From Lysobacteraceae bacterium (GTDB lineage Bacteria; Pseudomonadota; Gammaproteobacteria; Xanthomonadales; Xanthomonadaceae): a stretch of 34,521 bases of DNA. Under the pieces are notes generated by a model. That model ran no database searches, had not been told where the DNA came from, and worked only from the letters and a program-made list of their open reading frames with translations. Shown in pieces: positions 1-8,397 of the stretch. How positions within the stretch are numbered: the first letter of the stretch is position 1; the number at the start of each line of letters is the position of its first letter. Location: the NCBI GenBank assembly GCA_016789405.1, contig JAEUPQ010000033.1, positions 1 to 34,521 on the forward strand, in the 5' to 3' direction. The position numbers were made by a program, and so were the translations under genes.

Positions 1-819
1 GTGTATCCCAACGGCAGCGCGGACGTGAACCACTTCCACGCGGCGGGCGGGCTGGGCTTCGTGATCCGCGAACTCATCGACGCGGGACTGATGCACCAGG
101 ACCTGCTGTGCGTGCACGGCGGCGATCTGCTGCGGCAGGCGAAGGTGCCGCAACTCGATGGCACGACGGTCAAGTGGCACGATCCGCCCACCGAATCGAA
201 GGACACGACGATCCTGCGTGGAACGAAGGAACCGTTCGATGCCGAAGGCGGACTGCGGCGACTGCAGGGCAACCTCGGCCGTGCGGTGGTGAAGGTCTCG
301 GCCGTTGCGTCGGAGCACCGCAGCATCACCGCGAAGGCGAAGGTGTTCGAGACGCAGGACGCGCTACTCGCGGCGTTCAAGGCCGGCGGTCTCGAAGGCG
401 ACTTCGTGGCCGTTGTCAGGGGCCAGGGGCCGCGCGCGAACGGCATGCCCGAGCTGCACAAGCTGACGCCGACGCTGTCGGTGCTGCAGGATCGCGGCCA
501 GCGCGTGGCGCTGCTGACGGATGGAAGAATGTCCGGCGCGTCGGGCAAGGTGCTGGCGGCGATCCACGTGAGCCCGGAAGCGGCTTGCGGCGGCGCGATC
601 GCGATGCTGCGCGAAGGCGACCTGGTCACGATCGACGCGGAAGCCGGCACGATGCAGGTGCTGGTCGATGAAGCGCAGTGGTCGGCGCGCGAACCGGCCA
701 AGCCCGACCTCGCCGCCAGCGCCCACGGCACCGGCAGGGAGCTGTTTGCGATGATGCGGCGTCATGCCGCATCGGCGGAACATGGCGGTGGCGCGCTGTT
801 CGACGACGAGGCACGCTGA
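1..819 (+). CDS. edd: Phosphogluconate dehydratase, C-terminal part (5' end outside window)
   Basis: Edd dehydrates 6-phosphogluconate to 2-keto-3-deoxy-6-phosphogluconate (KDPG) in the cytoplasm, the first committed Entner-Doudoroff step. The 272 residues visible match the C-terminal part of the IlvD/Edd family, whose Edd members are about 600 residues long, so more than half lies before base 1. The reading frame is open from the first base, and the GTG at base 1 is an internal valine rather than a start. The family signature LLTDGRMSGASGK is seen near residues 170-182, preceded by VVRGQGPRANGMPEL. The stop is 4 bases before the ATG of eda, so the two are almost certainly co-transcribed. Identification is secure; the iron-sulfur ligands in the N-terminal part cannot be checked here. 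Confidence 0.96.
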   Translation: MYPNGSADVNHFHAAGGLGFVIRELIDAGLMHQDLLCVHGGDLLRQAKVPQLDGTTVKWHDPPTESKDTTILRGTKEPFDAEGGLRRLQGNLGRAVVKVSAVASEHRSITAKAKVFETQDALLAAFKAGGLEGDFVAVVRGQGPRANGMPELHKLTPTLSVLQDRGQRVALLTDGRMSGASGKVLAAIHVSPEAACGGAIAMLREGDLVTIDAEAGTMQVLVDEAQWSAREPAKPDLAASAHGTGRELFAMMRRHAASAEHGGGALFDDEAR

Positions 820-823
820 GACC

Positions 824-1456
824 ATGACACTCGAACACCTGCAACGCATCGACGCCCTCCTGCGCGCCGCACCGGTGGTGCCGGTGCTCGCCATCGACGA
901 TCTCGACGATGCCGTGCCCCTCGCACGCGCCCTCGTCGATGCGGGACTGTCCGTGCTCGAAGTCACCCTGCGAACGCCGGCCGCGCTCGACGCCATCCGC
1001 CGCATGCGCGACGTGTCCGGCGCCATCGTCGGCGCCGGCACCGTGCTCACCGCGCGCGACCTCGCTGCTGTCGAAGCCGCAGGCGCGACTTTCGCCATCT
1101 CGCCAGGCGCCACCGATGCGCTCTACGCCGCCGCGAAATCCTCCGCGATTCCCTTCCTGCCCGGCATCGCCACCGCCAGCGAACTGATGCGCGGCCTCGA
1201 ACACGGCTGGACGCGTTTCAAGTTCTTTCCCGCCGAAGCCAGCGGCGGCATCGCTGCGCTGAAGGGCTTTTCCGGCCCGTTTCCGCAGGCGAAGTTCTGC
1301 CCCACCGGCGGCATCGATGCCGCGAAAGCACCGACCTATCGCGCGCTGCCCAACGTGCTCACCGTCGGCGGATCGTGGATGGTGCCGAGCGATGCGCTGA
1401 AGGCGAAGGATTGGCACACGATCTCGTCGCTGGCCGCCGCTGCGGCCGGTCGCTGA
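824..1456 (+). CDS. eda: KDPG aldolase (2-dehydro-3-deoxy-phosphogluconate aldolase)
   Basis: Eda cleaves KDPG to pyruvate and glyceraldehyde-3-phosphate, completing the Entner-Doudoroff route. The ATG at 824, 4 bases after the edd stop, gives 210 residues, the usual family length. An earlier in-frame ATG at 764 would overlap edd by 56 bases and add residues the family lacks. Family active-site residues are visible: Glu46 and Arg50 in LEVTLRT, the phosphate-loop segment GAGTV at 70-74, and the Schiff-base lysine Lys133 in RFKFFPAE, the same number as in the E. coli enzyme. The gene ends convergently with the TBDR gene; a terminator hairpin lies between them. Co-location with glucan-use genes fits its role as the final catabolic step for the released glucose. 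Confidence 0.96.
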   Translation: MTLEHLQRIDALLRAAPVVPVLAIDDLDDAVPLARALVDAGLSVLEVTLRTPAALDAIRRMRDVSGAIVGAGTVLTARDLAAVEAAGATFAISPGATDALYAAAKSSAIPFLPGIATASELMRGLEHGWTRFKFFPAEASGGIAALKGFSGPFPQAKFCPTGGIDAAKAPTYRALPNVLTVGGSWMVPSDALKAKDWHTISSLAAAAAGR

Positions 1457-1466
1457 CTGCCGACGC

Positions 1467-1502
1467 AAAAAGGCCCTTGTCGACGGGGAATCGACAAGGG
1501 CC
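1467..1502 (-). terminator. Intrinsic terminator for the first TBDR gene
   Basis: A perfect 12-bp inverted repeat (GGCCCTTGTCGA at 1472-1483, TCGACAAGGGCC at 1491-1502) encloses a 7-base loop. On the minus strand it is followed by five T (plus-strand A at 1467-1471), the layout of a rho-independent terminator 26 bases past the TBDR stop. On the plus strand no T-run follows, so it would stop eda transcription less well. Confidence 0.85.
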
Positions 1503-1528
1503 AAGCGCTCGCCTGATGCGTGGGGAGA

Positions 1529-4276
1529 TCAGAACCGGTAGTTGACGCCCAGCAGATACGTACGGCCGTACTCGAAGTATTCGCGGGGACGATCGTCGCG
1601 ACCGTCGAAATTCGACTTGAACGGTTCGTTCTCGAGGTTGTTCACCTGCAGCAGCAGGGACACGTTCTGCAACGGTCCGCGCTGGAAGGTGTAGCCCAGC
1701 TGCAGGTCGGTGACGCGCTCGCCTTCGAAGGTCCTGCGCGCGCGGTCGCCGCCGAAGCCCTGCACCTCGCCGAAGAAGTCGGAGCGGCTGCGCGTTGCGA
1801 CGCGCGCGGAGAAGCCGAAGCGCTCGTAGTACATCGTCATGCTCGACACATACTTCGACAGGCCTGGCAGCGGTTGGCTGCTGTTCGGACCCTGCGGCTG
1901 GATATCGCTCGTGGTTTCGGAATAGCTGCCGACGAAGCCGAAGCCTTCCAGCGGTGCCCACAGGATGTCCAGCGGCACTGAAACGGTGAATTCCCAGCCC
2001 TTGAGCACGCCGCCTTCGCCGTTCTCCGGACGGGTGTACGCACCCAGGTCGTTCGGCGGCACCAGCAGCGGATTGGTCGGATAGTCGGCCGGCGTGACGA
2101 CCGTATCGTTGATGTTGAACAACGAGGTTTCGTTGTAGATGTACGTCTTCAGGTTCTTGTAGAAGTACGCCGCACCGACATAGCCCTTGTTGTCGGCAAA
2201 GTACTTCTCGTAGGAGATGTCGAAGGCGTCCGCCAGCCAGGGCTTGAGGTTCGGATTACCGCCGTCGCGGCGCCACCAGCGCTGCAATTGTCCCGTGTTG
2301 GGATCGATCTGGTTGTCCTGGCCCGTGATCGGGTTGACCAATCGGTCGACCTCGATGTCGATGCGATTGTTCGCACGCAACTCGTCCATGCGCGGGCGCG
2401 CCATCTGGCGTGCCGCCGCGACGCGCACGACCTGGTCCCAGCCGAAGCCGAACGACAGATTGAGGCTCGGCAGGAAGTCGCTGTAGCTCGCGCCGTCTTC
2501 CCTGGGCAGGCCGACGCCATTGCCGAGGAAGGTTTCCGAGCCGCGCGAGGACTGGTCGACGCTGACCAGCTGCACGCCGACATTGCCCCTCAGCGACACC
2601 GAACCGATGTCGGTATTGATGTTGGCCTGCACATAGGCCGTGGTGACCTGTTCGTTCACATCCCAGTTCTTGTTGGAGATGTCCGAGTTGTTCGCATTGG
2701 CACGACGCGTGTACAGCGACTGGTACGCACGCTGGGCGTCGTAGGCGTAGATCGACGGCACACCGTAGGCGTTGAAGCCCGCACCGCTCGCGAACTGCGT
2801 CGGCATCGCCACGAAACCGTTCGCATCGCAGGCGGCCGTGGCCGGCGGCAGGCACGCGCTCAGGTCGAGGAAGGATTCGTTCGACGCACGACTCTTGTTG
2901 CGGTCGGTGAGATTGGCGCCGAACTTGATGCTGCTCAGCCAGCCCTGGTCGAAGCTGCGTTCGAAATCGAACCGGACGGACGTCAGGCTGTCTTCGACCT
3001 CGAAGTCCTTGATGTAGCCGTCCTGGCCCCAGCCACCGGGATCGCCCAGGCGCAGGATGCTGGCATCGGCGTAATCGAAGCCGAAGTCGTGGTCGTAGAA
3101 GCCATCCGGATCGAGACGCAACGTCAACGTATCGCGTGCGCCGTTGGCCAAGCCGGAATACGTTTCGAGGATGCGTTCTTCGCGGGTCGCCGAGGAATAG
3201 CCCACATCGGCGGATGCCGTCCAATGTTCGCCGAGCACGAGGTCGTGACGCCAGCCGATCGCGAACAGATCGTCGTAGGCCGCATTGAAATCGTTGCGAA
3301 TCACGGGATTGACGTTGGTGAACGTCGCGTTCTGCGTGGTGCTTCCGGCGCCGGTGATCGCGCCGAATGCCGCGCCGAACTCCATGCCGCGCTTGCTCTC
3401 TTCCTTGTCGAACTTCGAATAGAAGACGTCGAGCACCATGTGGTAGTTGTCGTTCGGCTTGTATTCCAGAACGCCCATCAAGCCATCGCGTTCGTTCTCG
3501 TTCTGGATGTCGTAGAGCTTGCCGCCGCCGAAGACGCCGTTGCCGTCGTAACCCCATGCATCGCCGAACTGCTTGCTCTGCCCGGGGTTGTTGAGGTGGG
3601 CGTAACCCAGCGCGATGCCGATGGTGTTGTCCGCGAACTGGTCGATGTAGGAAATGCTGGCGCGGTAGCCGTTTTCCTTTTCGTCGCCGACGCGGTTCTG
3701 GTCGCCGCGGACGTTGATCGCGAACGCCTGCTTGCCGAAGGCCAGCGGGCGCATGGTGCGCAGGTCGATCGTGGCGGACAGGCCCTGGCCCACGAGCTGG
3801 GCGTCGGGCGTCTTGTAGACCATCACCTGGCTGACGAGTTCGGACGGATACTGGTCGAACTCGACGCCGCGATTGTTGCCCAGGCTGACCTGCTCGCGGC
3901 CGTTGAGCGTGGTCGTCGAGAAGTCGCCCGAGAAGCCACGGATGTTGATTTCCTGTGGACGTCCACCGAACCGCTGCGCGGTCAGGCCGGGCAGGCGCGC
4001 GAGCGAATCGGCGATGGAGGTGTCGGGCAGCTTGCCGATGTCTTCGGCCGAGATTGCTTCGACGATCGACGTCGACTGGCGCTTGGTTTCCGTCGACGCC
4101 TCGATGCTGCGACGGATGCCGGTCACGCGGATGGTGTCCAGATCGTTGGCATCATCGGCGTTTTCCTGCGTGGTGTTGTCCTGCGCTTGGGCCGATTGCG
4201 CGCACGCGGCATTGGCCAGCATCAGCGTGGCCGACGCCAGCGCCATGCTCAGCAGGTTTCGCTTCAAAGGCTGCAT
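1529..4276 (-). CDS. TonB-dependent receptor, probable alpha-glucan/maltodextrin importer (TBDR1)
   Basis: This is an outer-membrane barrel receptor of the Xanthomonas/Caulobacter TonB-dependent class, 915 residues. The ATG at 4276 is chosen because a strong Shine-Dalgarno sequence (GGAGGGG) lies 4 bases upstream and it begins a typical signal peptide (residues 1 to about 26, ending ...NAACAQ). A longer frame reaches to 4405 but would run into the operator region. A TonB-box-like segment (DTIRVTGIR, about 47-55) is followed by the plug domain (about 60-190, with IGKLPDTSIADSLARLPG and NIRGF) and a barrel ending in a terminal phenylalanine (GVNYRF). Substrate is inferred from context: it shares a divergent promoter region and a motif A operator with a secreted alpha-amylase. 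Oligosaccharide length and linkage preference cannot be read from sequence. Confidence 0.9.
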   Translation of the reverse strand: MQPLKRNLLSMALASATLMLANAACAQSAQAQDNTTQENADDANDLDTIRVTGIRRSIEASTETKRQSTSIVEAISAEDIGKLPDTSIADSLARLPGLTAQRFGGRPQEINIRGFSGDFSTTTLNGREQVSLGNNRGVEFDQYPSELVSQVMVYKTPDAQLVGQGLSATIDLRTMRPLAFGKQAFAINVRGDQNRVGDEKENGYRASISYIDQFADNTIGIALGYAHLNNPGQSKQFGDAWGYDGNGVFGGGKLYDIQNENERDGLMGVLEYKPNDNYHMVLDVFYSKFDKEESKRGMEFGAAFGAITGAGSTTQNATFTNVNPVIRNDFNAAYDDLFAIGWRHDLVLGEHWTASADVGYSSATREERILETYSGLANGARDTLTLRLDPDGFYDHDFGFDYADASILRLGDPGGWGQDGYIKDFEVEDSLTSVRFDFERSFDQGWLSSIKFGANLTDRNKSRASNESFLDLSACLPPATAACDANGFVAMPTQFASGAGFNAYGVPSIYAYDAQRAYQSLYTRRANANNSDISNKNWDVNEQVTTAYVQANINTDIGSVSLRGNVGVQLVSVDQSSRGSETFLGNGVGLPREDGASYSDFLPSLNLSFGFGWDQVVRVAAARQMARPRMDELRANNRIDIEVDRLVNPITGQDNQIDPNTGQLQRWWRRDGGNPNLKPWLADAFDISYEKYFADNKGYVGAAYFYKNLKTYIYNETSLFNINDTVVTPADYPTNPLLVPPNDLGAYTRPENGEGGVLKGWEFTVSVPLDILWAPLEGFGFVGSYSETTSDIQPQGPNSSQPLPGLSKYVSSMTMYYERFGFSARVATRSRSDFFGEVQGFGGDRARRTFEGERVTDLQLGYTFQRGPLQNVSLLLQVNNLENEPFKSNFDGRDDRPREYFEYGRTYLLGVNYRF

Positions 4277-4416
4277 TGCTCCCCTCCACTGCGGCTGGAT
4301 TTTGTATGCCGTCCTGCCGCGCATGGCGCATGCCGGGTCACGGGCTCGTCCGGCGTCCAGTCCTTCGCCAGCGTGCAGGGCGATGGTAGTCCGGGGCCGC
4401 GCCATGCAAACGGCGC

Positions 4417-4430
4417 TGCATACGTATTCA
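4417..4430. promoter_or_regulatory. Motif A operator between TBDR1 and amylase genes
   Basis: TGCATACGTATTCA is a 14-bp near-perfect palindrome centred on CG, the usual form of LacI-family operators. It lies in the 238-bp divergent intergenic region, 84 bp before the amylase ATG and 140 bp before the TBDR1 ATG, so one bound repressor could control both. Three further copies are in this window (11661, 15030, 34303). The regulator is inferred to be the LacI protein at 7292-8323. Confidence 0.82.
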
Positions 4431-4514
4431 TCGGAAAATCATCTCGAATCATGGGTTTCCGCGCACGTTCGCGATGGAATAGTGACGGCCGGACCGCTCC
4501 CTGCTGGATTCGCG

Positions 4515-7175
4515 ATGCCTGTCTCCGTTTCCAACCGCCCCTGCATGCGCTCCACGTGTTTCGCGCATCGTGCAATGCAGCATGCCGTGCTTGCGACAAG
4601 CCTAGGCTGGGCCGCGATGTGTGGCGCGGCATCGCCGCCATCGCCGGCGCGTTCCGACGACTGGCGCGACCAGGTCATCTATTTCGCGATGATCGACCGC
4701 TTCGACGACGGGGACCCGCGCAACAACGACCAGGGCACCGGCGAGTTCGATCCTCGCGACCACCGCCGCTTCAGCGGCGGCGACCTCGCCGGGCTGACGC
4801 GACGCCTCGACTACATCGCGGGTCTCGGCGCGACCGCCGTATGGATCACGCCCCCGGTTGCGAACCAGTGGTGGAGCGACCGTGCGCAGTACGGCGGTTA
4901 CCACGGCTACTGGACCAGCGACTTCACGCGCGTCGATCCGCACTTCGGCACGCGTGCGTCCTACCGCGCGTTCGCCGACGCGCTGCACGCGCGCGACATG
5001 CGCCTGGTGCAGGACATCGTCGTCAACCACACCGCGGACTATTTCGGCTACGACGGCGCGTACGATCCGTCGCAGGTCGAACGCGGGTTCTCGATGCGGC
5101 GACAGCTCGATGGGCGTCGCGCGCCGCAACCGGCGCCGTTCGATCGCAACGACGCACGCGATGCCGCGCAGCGCGCGGACGGCATCTACCATTGGACGCC
5201 GACGATCCGCGATTTCCGGGAGAGGACGCAGGAGCTCGATTGGCAGCTCGCCGATCTCGACGACCTGAACACCGAACACCCCGCCGTTCGCAAGGCCTTG
5301 CGCAAGGCCTACGGCGACTGGATCCGCCACGTCGGCGTCGATGCCTTCCGCGTCGATACGGCTTTCTACGTGCCGCCTGACTTCTTCGCGGATTTCCTGC
5401 ACGCCAGCGACCCGCAGGCACCGGGCGTGATGACGGTCGCCGCAGGGGCGGGCGTCCGCGACTTCCACGTCTTCGGCGAAGGTTTCGCGGTGGACAAGCC
5501 CTTCGACAACGCCATGGCGCGCAAGATCGACGGCTACATGCGCGCTGCGGACGGTCGCCCGCTGCTTCCGGGCATGCTGAATTTCCCGCTGTACGGCACG
5601 CTCGGCGATGTCTTCGCGCGCGGTCACGCGCCTGCGGAACTGCAGTACCGCATCGAGGACATGATGCGCACGCATGCCGATCCGTGGCGGATGCCGACCT
5701 TCGTCGACAACCACGACGTCGACCGCTTCCTTGCCGGAGGCGACGAGGCCGGCCTGAAGCAGGCGCTGCTGTCGATCCTGACCCTGCCGGGCATTCCTAC
5801 CGTGTACTACGGCACCGAACAGGGCGTTCGCGAGCAGCGTGCGTCGATGTTCGCCGCAGGCCACGGATCCGGTGGGCGCGACCGATTCGACAGTACGGCG
5901 CCGCTGTATCGCTGGCTGCAGCGCGCGATCGCGCTGCGTCGCAGCGACCGCGTGTTCTCGCGCGGCACGCCACGCGTGCTCGATGCCAACTCCGCCGCGC
6001 CGGGCGCGATTGCATGGCGCATGGATCACGAGGGGCGCAGCGCGCTGGTCGCGATCAACAGCGCCGCGCGGCCGCAGTTGCTCGACGCGCTCGACACCGG
6101 CCTCCCGCCGGGAACCCTGCTGCAGCCGCAGTTCGCGATCGACGGCGATGCGCCCACGCTGCGCGTGGATCGCCATGGGCACGTATCGATGGTGCTGCCG
6201 TCGCGCGCCGGATTCGTCTGGCGCGTCGTGCCCGATGCGCTACGCTCCCCGACAGTGGCCGGCGACGATGCTTCGTCGCTGCGCATCGACGCGGATGCTG
6301 CGACGCAGATCGAGGGCGATCTGTCGGTGTCGGGTCGCGCGCCGGGCTCGGCGCAGGTGCAACTGGTGGTCGACGGCGATCTGGCATCCGCGCTGAGGGT
6401 CGAGGTCGACGGCGATGGCCGCTGGCGCGCCACGCTGCGGACCGACGACATGCTCGACCCCGCCGTCGTGCATCGCGTGGTCGCGCGCGATCCATCGAGC
6501 GGACAGGTCTCGCCCGCACATCGCTTCACCGTGGCCCGTCGATGGACGCGCGTGGCCGAAGCGATCGATCCGATCGACGACGACCATGGCCCGAACGGTC
6601 GCTACACGTATCCCGAGGATCCCGGCTGGCGTTTGCCACGCCCGGCCGACCTGCGCGGCGCGACGCTGTGGGCGTCGGGCGGCGCGTTGCGCGTGCAGTT
6701 GCACATGCGCGCGCTGGTCGCCGACTGGAATCCGGCGAACGGCTACGACCATGTCGCCTTCACGTTGTTCCTGCGCCTGCCCGGTCGCGAGGGTGGTGCG
6801 GCATCGTTGCCGCAGCAGGCCGCCGGCATGCCCGATGGCGGGCGCTGGCATCTGCGGCTGCGCAGCCATGGCTGGTCGAATGCGCTGTTCTCTTCGGAAG
6901 ACGCCGATGCGAACCTGGAGGGTCGCAATCTTGGCGAGAGCGCACGCATCGGCGTCGATCGCACCGCGAACACGGTGAGCTTCACCCTGCCCGCGCGTGC
7001 GCTCGGCCACCTCGATTCGATGGAAGGGCTGGCGGTGTATGCCACGACCTGGGACTACGACGGCGGCTACCGCGCGCTGGGTGAGGCCGCCGGTCCGCAC
7101 AGCTTCGGCGGTGGCGGGACCGGTGACCCGAAGGTGATGGACGACCTGTGGCTGCAGGTCAGCGACGCGCGCTGA
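4515..7175 (+). CDS. Secreted GH13 alpha-amylase-type enzyme with glucodextranase-like C-terminal domain
   Basis: This predicted secreted endo-acting alpha-glucan hydrolase (GH13) is 886 residues from the ATG at 4515. The start is uncertain: only a weak GGA precedes it, and in-frame ATGs at 4545 and 4575 also lead into the hydrophobic stretch (AVLATSLGWAAMCGAA) taken as signal peptide. The catalytic barrel runs from about 50 to 480 with the GH13 motifs: DIVVNH (167-172), nucleophile Asp281 in DAFRVD, acid/base Glu322 in FGEGF, and Asp401 in FVDNHD. After a GH13 C-domain, residues from about 640 contain DPIDDDHGPNGRYTYP and WDYDGGYR, resembling the C-terminal domain of glucodextranases (PF09985), thought to bind carbohydrate or cell wall. 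It is divergent from TBDR1 with a shared operator. Alternative activities within GH13 (pullulanase, maltogenic amylase) are possible. Confidence 0.9.
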   Translation: MPVSVSNRPCMRSTCFAHRAMQHAVLATSLGWAAMCGAASPPSPARSDDWRDQVIYFAMIDRFDDGDPRNNDQGTGEFDPRDHRRFSGGDLAGLTRRLDYIAGLGATAVWITPPVANQWWSDRAQYGGYHGYWTSDFTRVDPHFGTRASYRAFADALHARDMRLVQDIVVNHTADYFGYDGAYDPSQVERGFSMRRQLDGRRAPQPAPFDRNDARDAAQRADGIYHWTPTIRDFRERTQELDWQLADLDDLNTEHPAVRKALRKAYGDWIRHVGVDAFRVDTAFYVPPDFFADFLHASDPQAPGVMTVAAGAGVRDFHVFGEGFAVDKPFDNAMARKIDGYMRAADGRPLLPGMLNFPLYGTLGDVFARGHAPAELQYRIEDMMRTHADPWRMPTFVDNHDVDRFLAGGDEAGLKQALLSILTLPGIPTVYYGTEQGVREQRASMFAAGHGSGGRDRFDSTAPLYRWLQRAIALRRSDRVFSRGTPRVLDANSAAPGAIAWRMDHEGRSALVAINSAARPQLLDALDTGLPPGTLLQPQFAIDGDAPTLRVDRHGHVSMVLPSRAGFVWRVVPDALRSPTVAGDDASSLRIDADAATQIEGDLSVSGRAPGSAQVQLVVDGDLASALRVEVDGDGRWRATLRTDDMLDPAVVHRVVARDPSSGQVSPAHRFTVARRWTRVAEAIDPIDDDHGPNGRYTYPEDPGWRLPRPADLRGATLWASGGALRVQLHMRALVADWNPANGYDHVAFTLFLRLPGREGGAASLPQQAAGMPDGGRWHLRLRSHGWSNALFSSEDADANLEGRNLGESARIGVDRTANTVSFTLPARALGHLDSMEGLAVYATTWDYDGGYRALGEAAGPHSFGGGGTGDPKVMDDLWLQVSDAR

Positions 7176-7210
7176 TCGTGGGCGACGCATGTCCCCGGAA
7201 GGCTCCGGCC

Positions 7211-7238
7211 GTGTCCGGACAATGTCCCGACCGGACAC
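7211..7238. promoter_or_regulatory. Inverted repeat in front of the first LacI gene
   Basis: GTGTCCGG (7211-7218) and CCGGACAC (7231-7238) are perfect 8-bp arms with a 12-base spacer, and the left arm begins a 10-bp palindrome TGTCCGGACA (7212-7221). It lies in the 116-bp gap between the amylase stop and the LacI start. It is unlike motif A. It could be an autoregulatory or other operator, or an RNA stem ending the amylase transcript, but no T-run follows. Confidence 0.4.
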
Positions 7239-7291
7239 AACCGCCGTACACTCCACGCGAGACTCGGCACGCACCGTGCCACGGATCCGAC

Positions 7292-8323
7292 ATGGCCCAG
7301 AGAAAAACCAAGGCGACTTCGGTCGACATCGCGTACCACGCAGGGGTATCGCAGGCGACGGTCTCGCGCGTGCTGCGCGGCAGTCCGCTGGTCAACGCCG
7401 AAACCCGGCAGCGCGTGCTGGACGCCGTGCAGGCGCTGAACTACAAGGTCGACCGCCGCGCCTCCAGCCTGCGCACGCAGCGCGCGGGCACGCTGGCCCT
7501 GCTGCTGTTCGAGGATCCGACCGGGGACGAGTCGCACATCAACCCCTTCTTCCTGTCGATGCTCGGTTCGATCACCCGCGCGTGCGCACGCAACGGCCAC
7601 GACCTGCTGGTCTCGTTCCAGCAGTTGTCGGACGACTGGCATGCCGACTACGAGGACAGCATGAAGGCCGACGGCCTGATCCTGCTGGGCTACGGCGACT
7701 ATGTCGACTACCGGCCCAAGCTCGAGAAGCTGGTCGCGCAGGGCACGCATTTCGTGCGCTGGGGCGCGGTGCTGGCCGGGCAGCCCGGCGTGTCGATCGG
7801 CTGCGACAACTTCGCCGGTGGCCGCATGGTCGCCGAACACCTGATCAGCCTCGGTCGGCGACGCATCGCCTTCCTCGGCTACGCGTCGAGCCACTATCCG
7901 GAGTTCTTCGAGCGCTACCGAGGCTGCGAGGCCATGCTGCAGGAGGCCGGACTGTCGACGGATCCCGCGCTGCAGGTCGACGCCCTCAGTTCGGAGGAAG
8001 AGGGCTACCAGGCCGCAAAGGCGCTGCTGGCACGCAAGGTCGCGTTCGACGCAGTGTTCGCCGCCAGCGACCTGATCGCCATCGGCGCGATCCGCGCTCT
8101 GAACGAGCATGGGCTGCGCGTGCCGGAGGACATCGCAGTGGTCGGCTTCGACGACATCGCCATGGCCCGCTTCGCCACGCCACCGCTGACCACCGTCATC
8201 CAGGACACCGGCCGCGCCGGCGAACTGCTGGTCGACACCCTGCTGCGCCTGGTCCGCGACCAGCCCGCGGAAAGCATGATGCTGCCGGCGAAGCTGGTGG
8301 TGCGGAAATCCAGCGGGGCGTAG
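7292..8323 (+). CDS. LacI-family transcriptional regulator, probable alpha-glucan regulator
   Basis: This is a 343-residue LacI-family DNA-binding regulator, normal family length. Residues about 10-30 (TSVDIAYHAGVSQATVSRVL) form the LacI helix-turn-helix, followed by the hinge region (NYKVDRRASSLR) and a periplasmic-binding-protein-like effector domain with typical ends (VPEDIAVVGFDDIAMARFATPPLTTV). The ATG at 7292 starts the protein just before the helix-turn-helix; earlier in-frame codons have no family counterpart. It follows the amylase in the same direction after 116 bp and converges with the lipoprotein amylase gene. I infer that it binds motif A, because all nearby divergent glucan promoters carry that palindrome. 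The effector is probably a maltose- or glucose-type sugar; this is not visible in the sequence. Confidence 0.92.
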   Translation: MAQRKTKATSVDIAYHAGVSQATVSRVLRGSPLVNAETRQRVLDAVQALNYKVDRRASSLRTQRAGTLALLLFEDPTGDESHINPFFLSMLGSITRACARNGHDLLVSFQQLSDDWHADYEDSMKADGLILLGYGDYVDYRPKLEKLVAQGTHFVRWGAVLAGQPGVSIGCDNFAGGRMVAEHLISLGRRRIAFLGYASSHYPEFFERYRGCEAMLQEAGLSTDPALQVDALSSEEEGYQAAKALLARKVAFDAVFAASDLIAIGAIRALNEHGLRVPEDIAVVGFDDIAMARFATPPLTTVIQDTGRAGELLVDTLLRLVRDQPAESMMLPAKLVVRKSSGA

Positions 8324-8352
8324 GCGGCACGCGCGAGCGTGTCATCGATCAC

Positions 8353-8378
8353 GTAGAGCGGAGCTTGCTCCGCTCTAC
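8353..8378. repeat. REP-like 26-bp palindrome
   Basis: GTAGAGCGGAGC (8353-8364) is followed by TT and its exact reverse complement GCTCCGCTCTAC (8367-8378). It can fold into an 11-bp stem with a 4-base loop. From memory, this palindrome is dispersed in many copies between genes in Xanthomonadaceae. It sits between the convergent ends of the LacI gene and the lipoprotein amylase, where it may help end or protect transcripts. Only one copy is seen in this window. Confidence 0.75.
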
Positions 8379-8397
8379 AAGGGCACGGCCGCCATCG

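Noticed and set aside
4277..4405. N-terminal extension of TBDR1 to 4405
   Set aside because: The extension lacks signal-peptide character, crosses the divergent promoter region, and the ATG at 4276 has a strong ribosome site and signal peptide.
2288..5380. Open frame of 1030 codons on the plus strand across TBDR1 and the amylase start
   Set aside because: It crosses two recognised genes in other frames and the operator region, and has low-complexity composition; a shadow frame.
8353..8378. Palindrome read as an intrinsic terminator for the LacI gene
   Set aside because: No T-run on either side; the sequence matches a dispersed REP-like repeat of the group instead.
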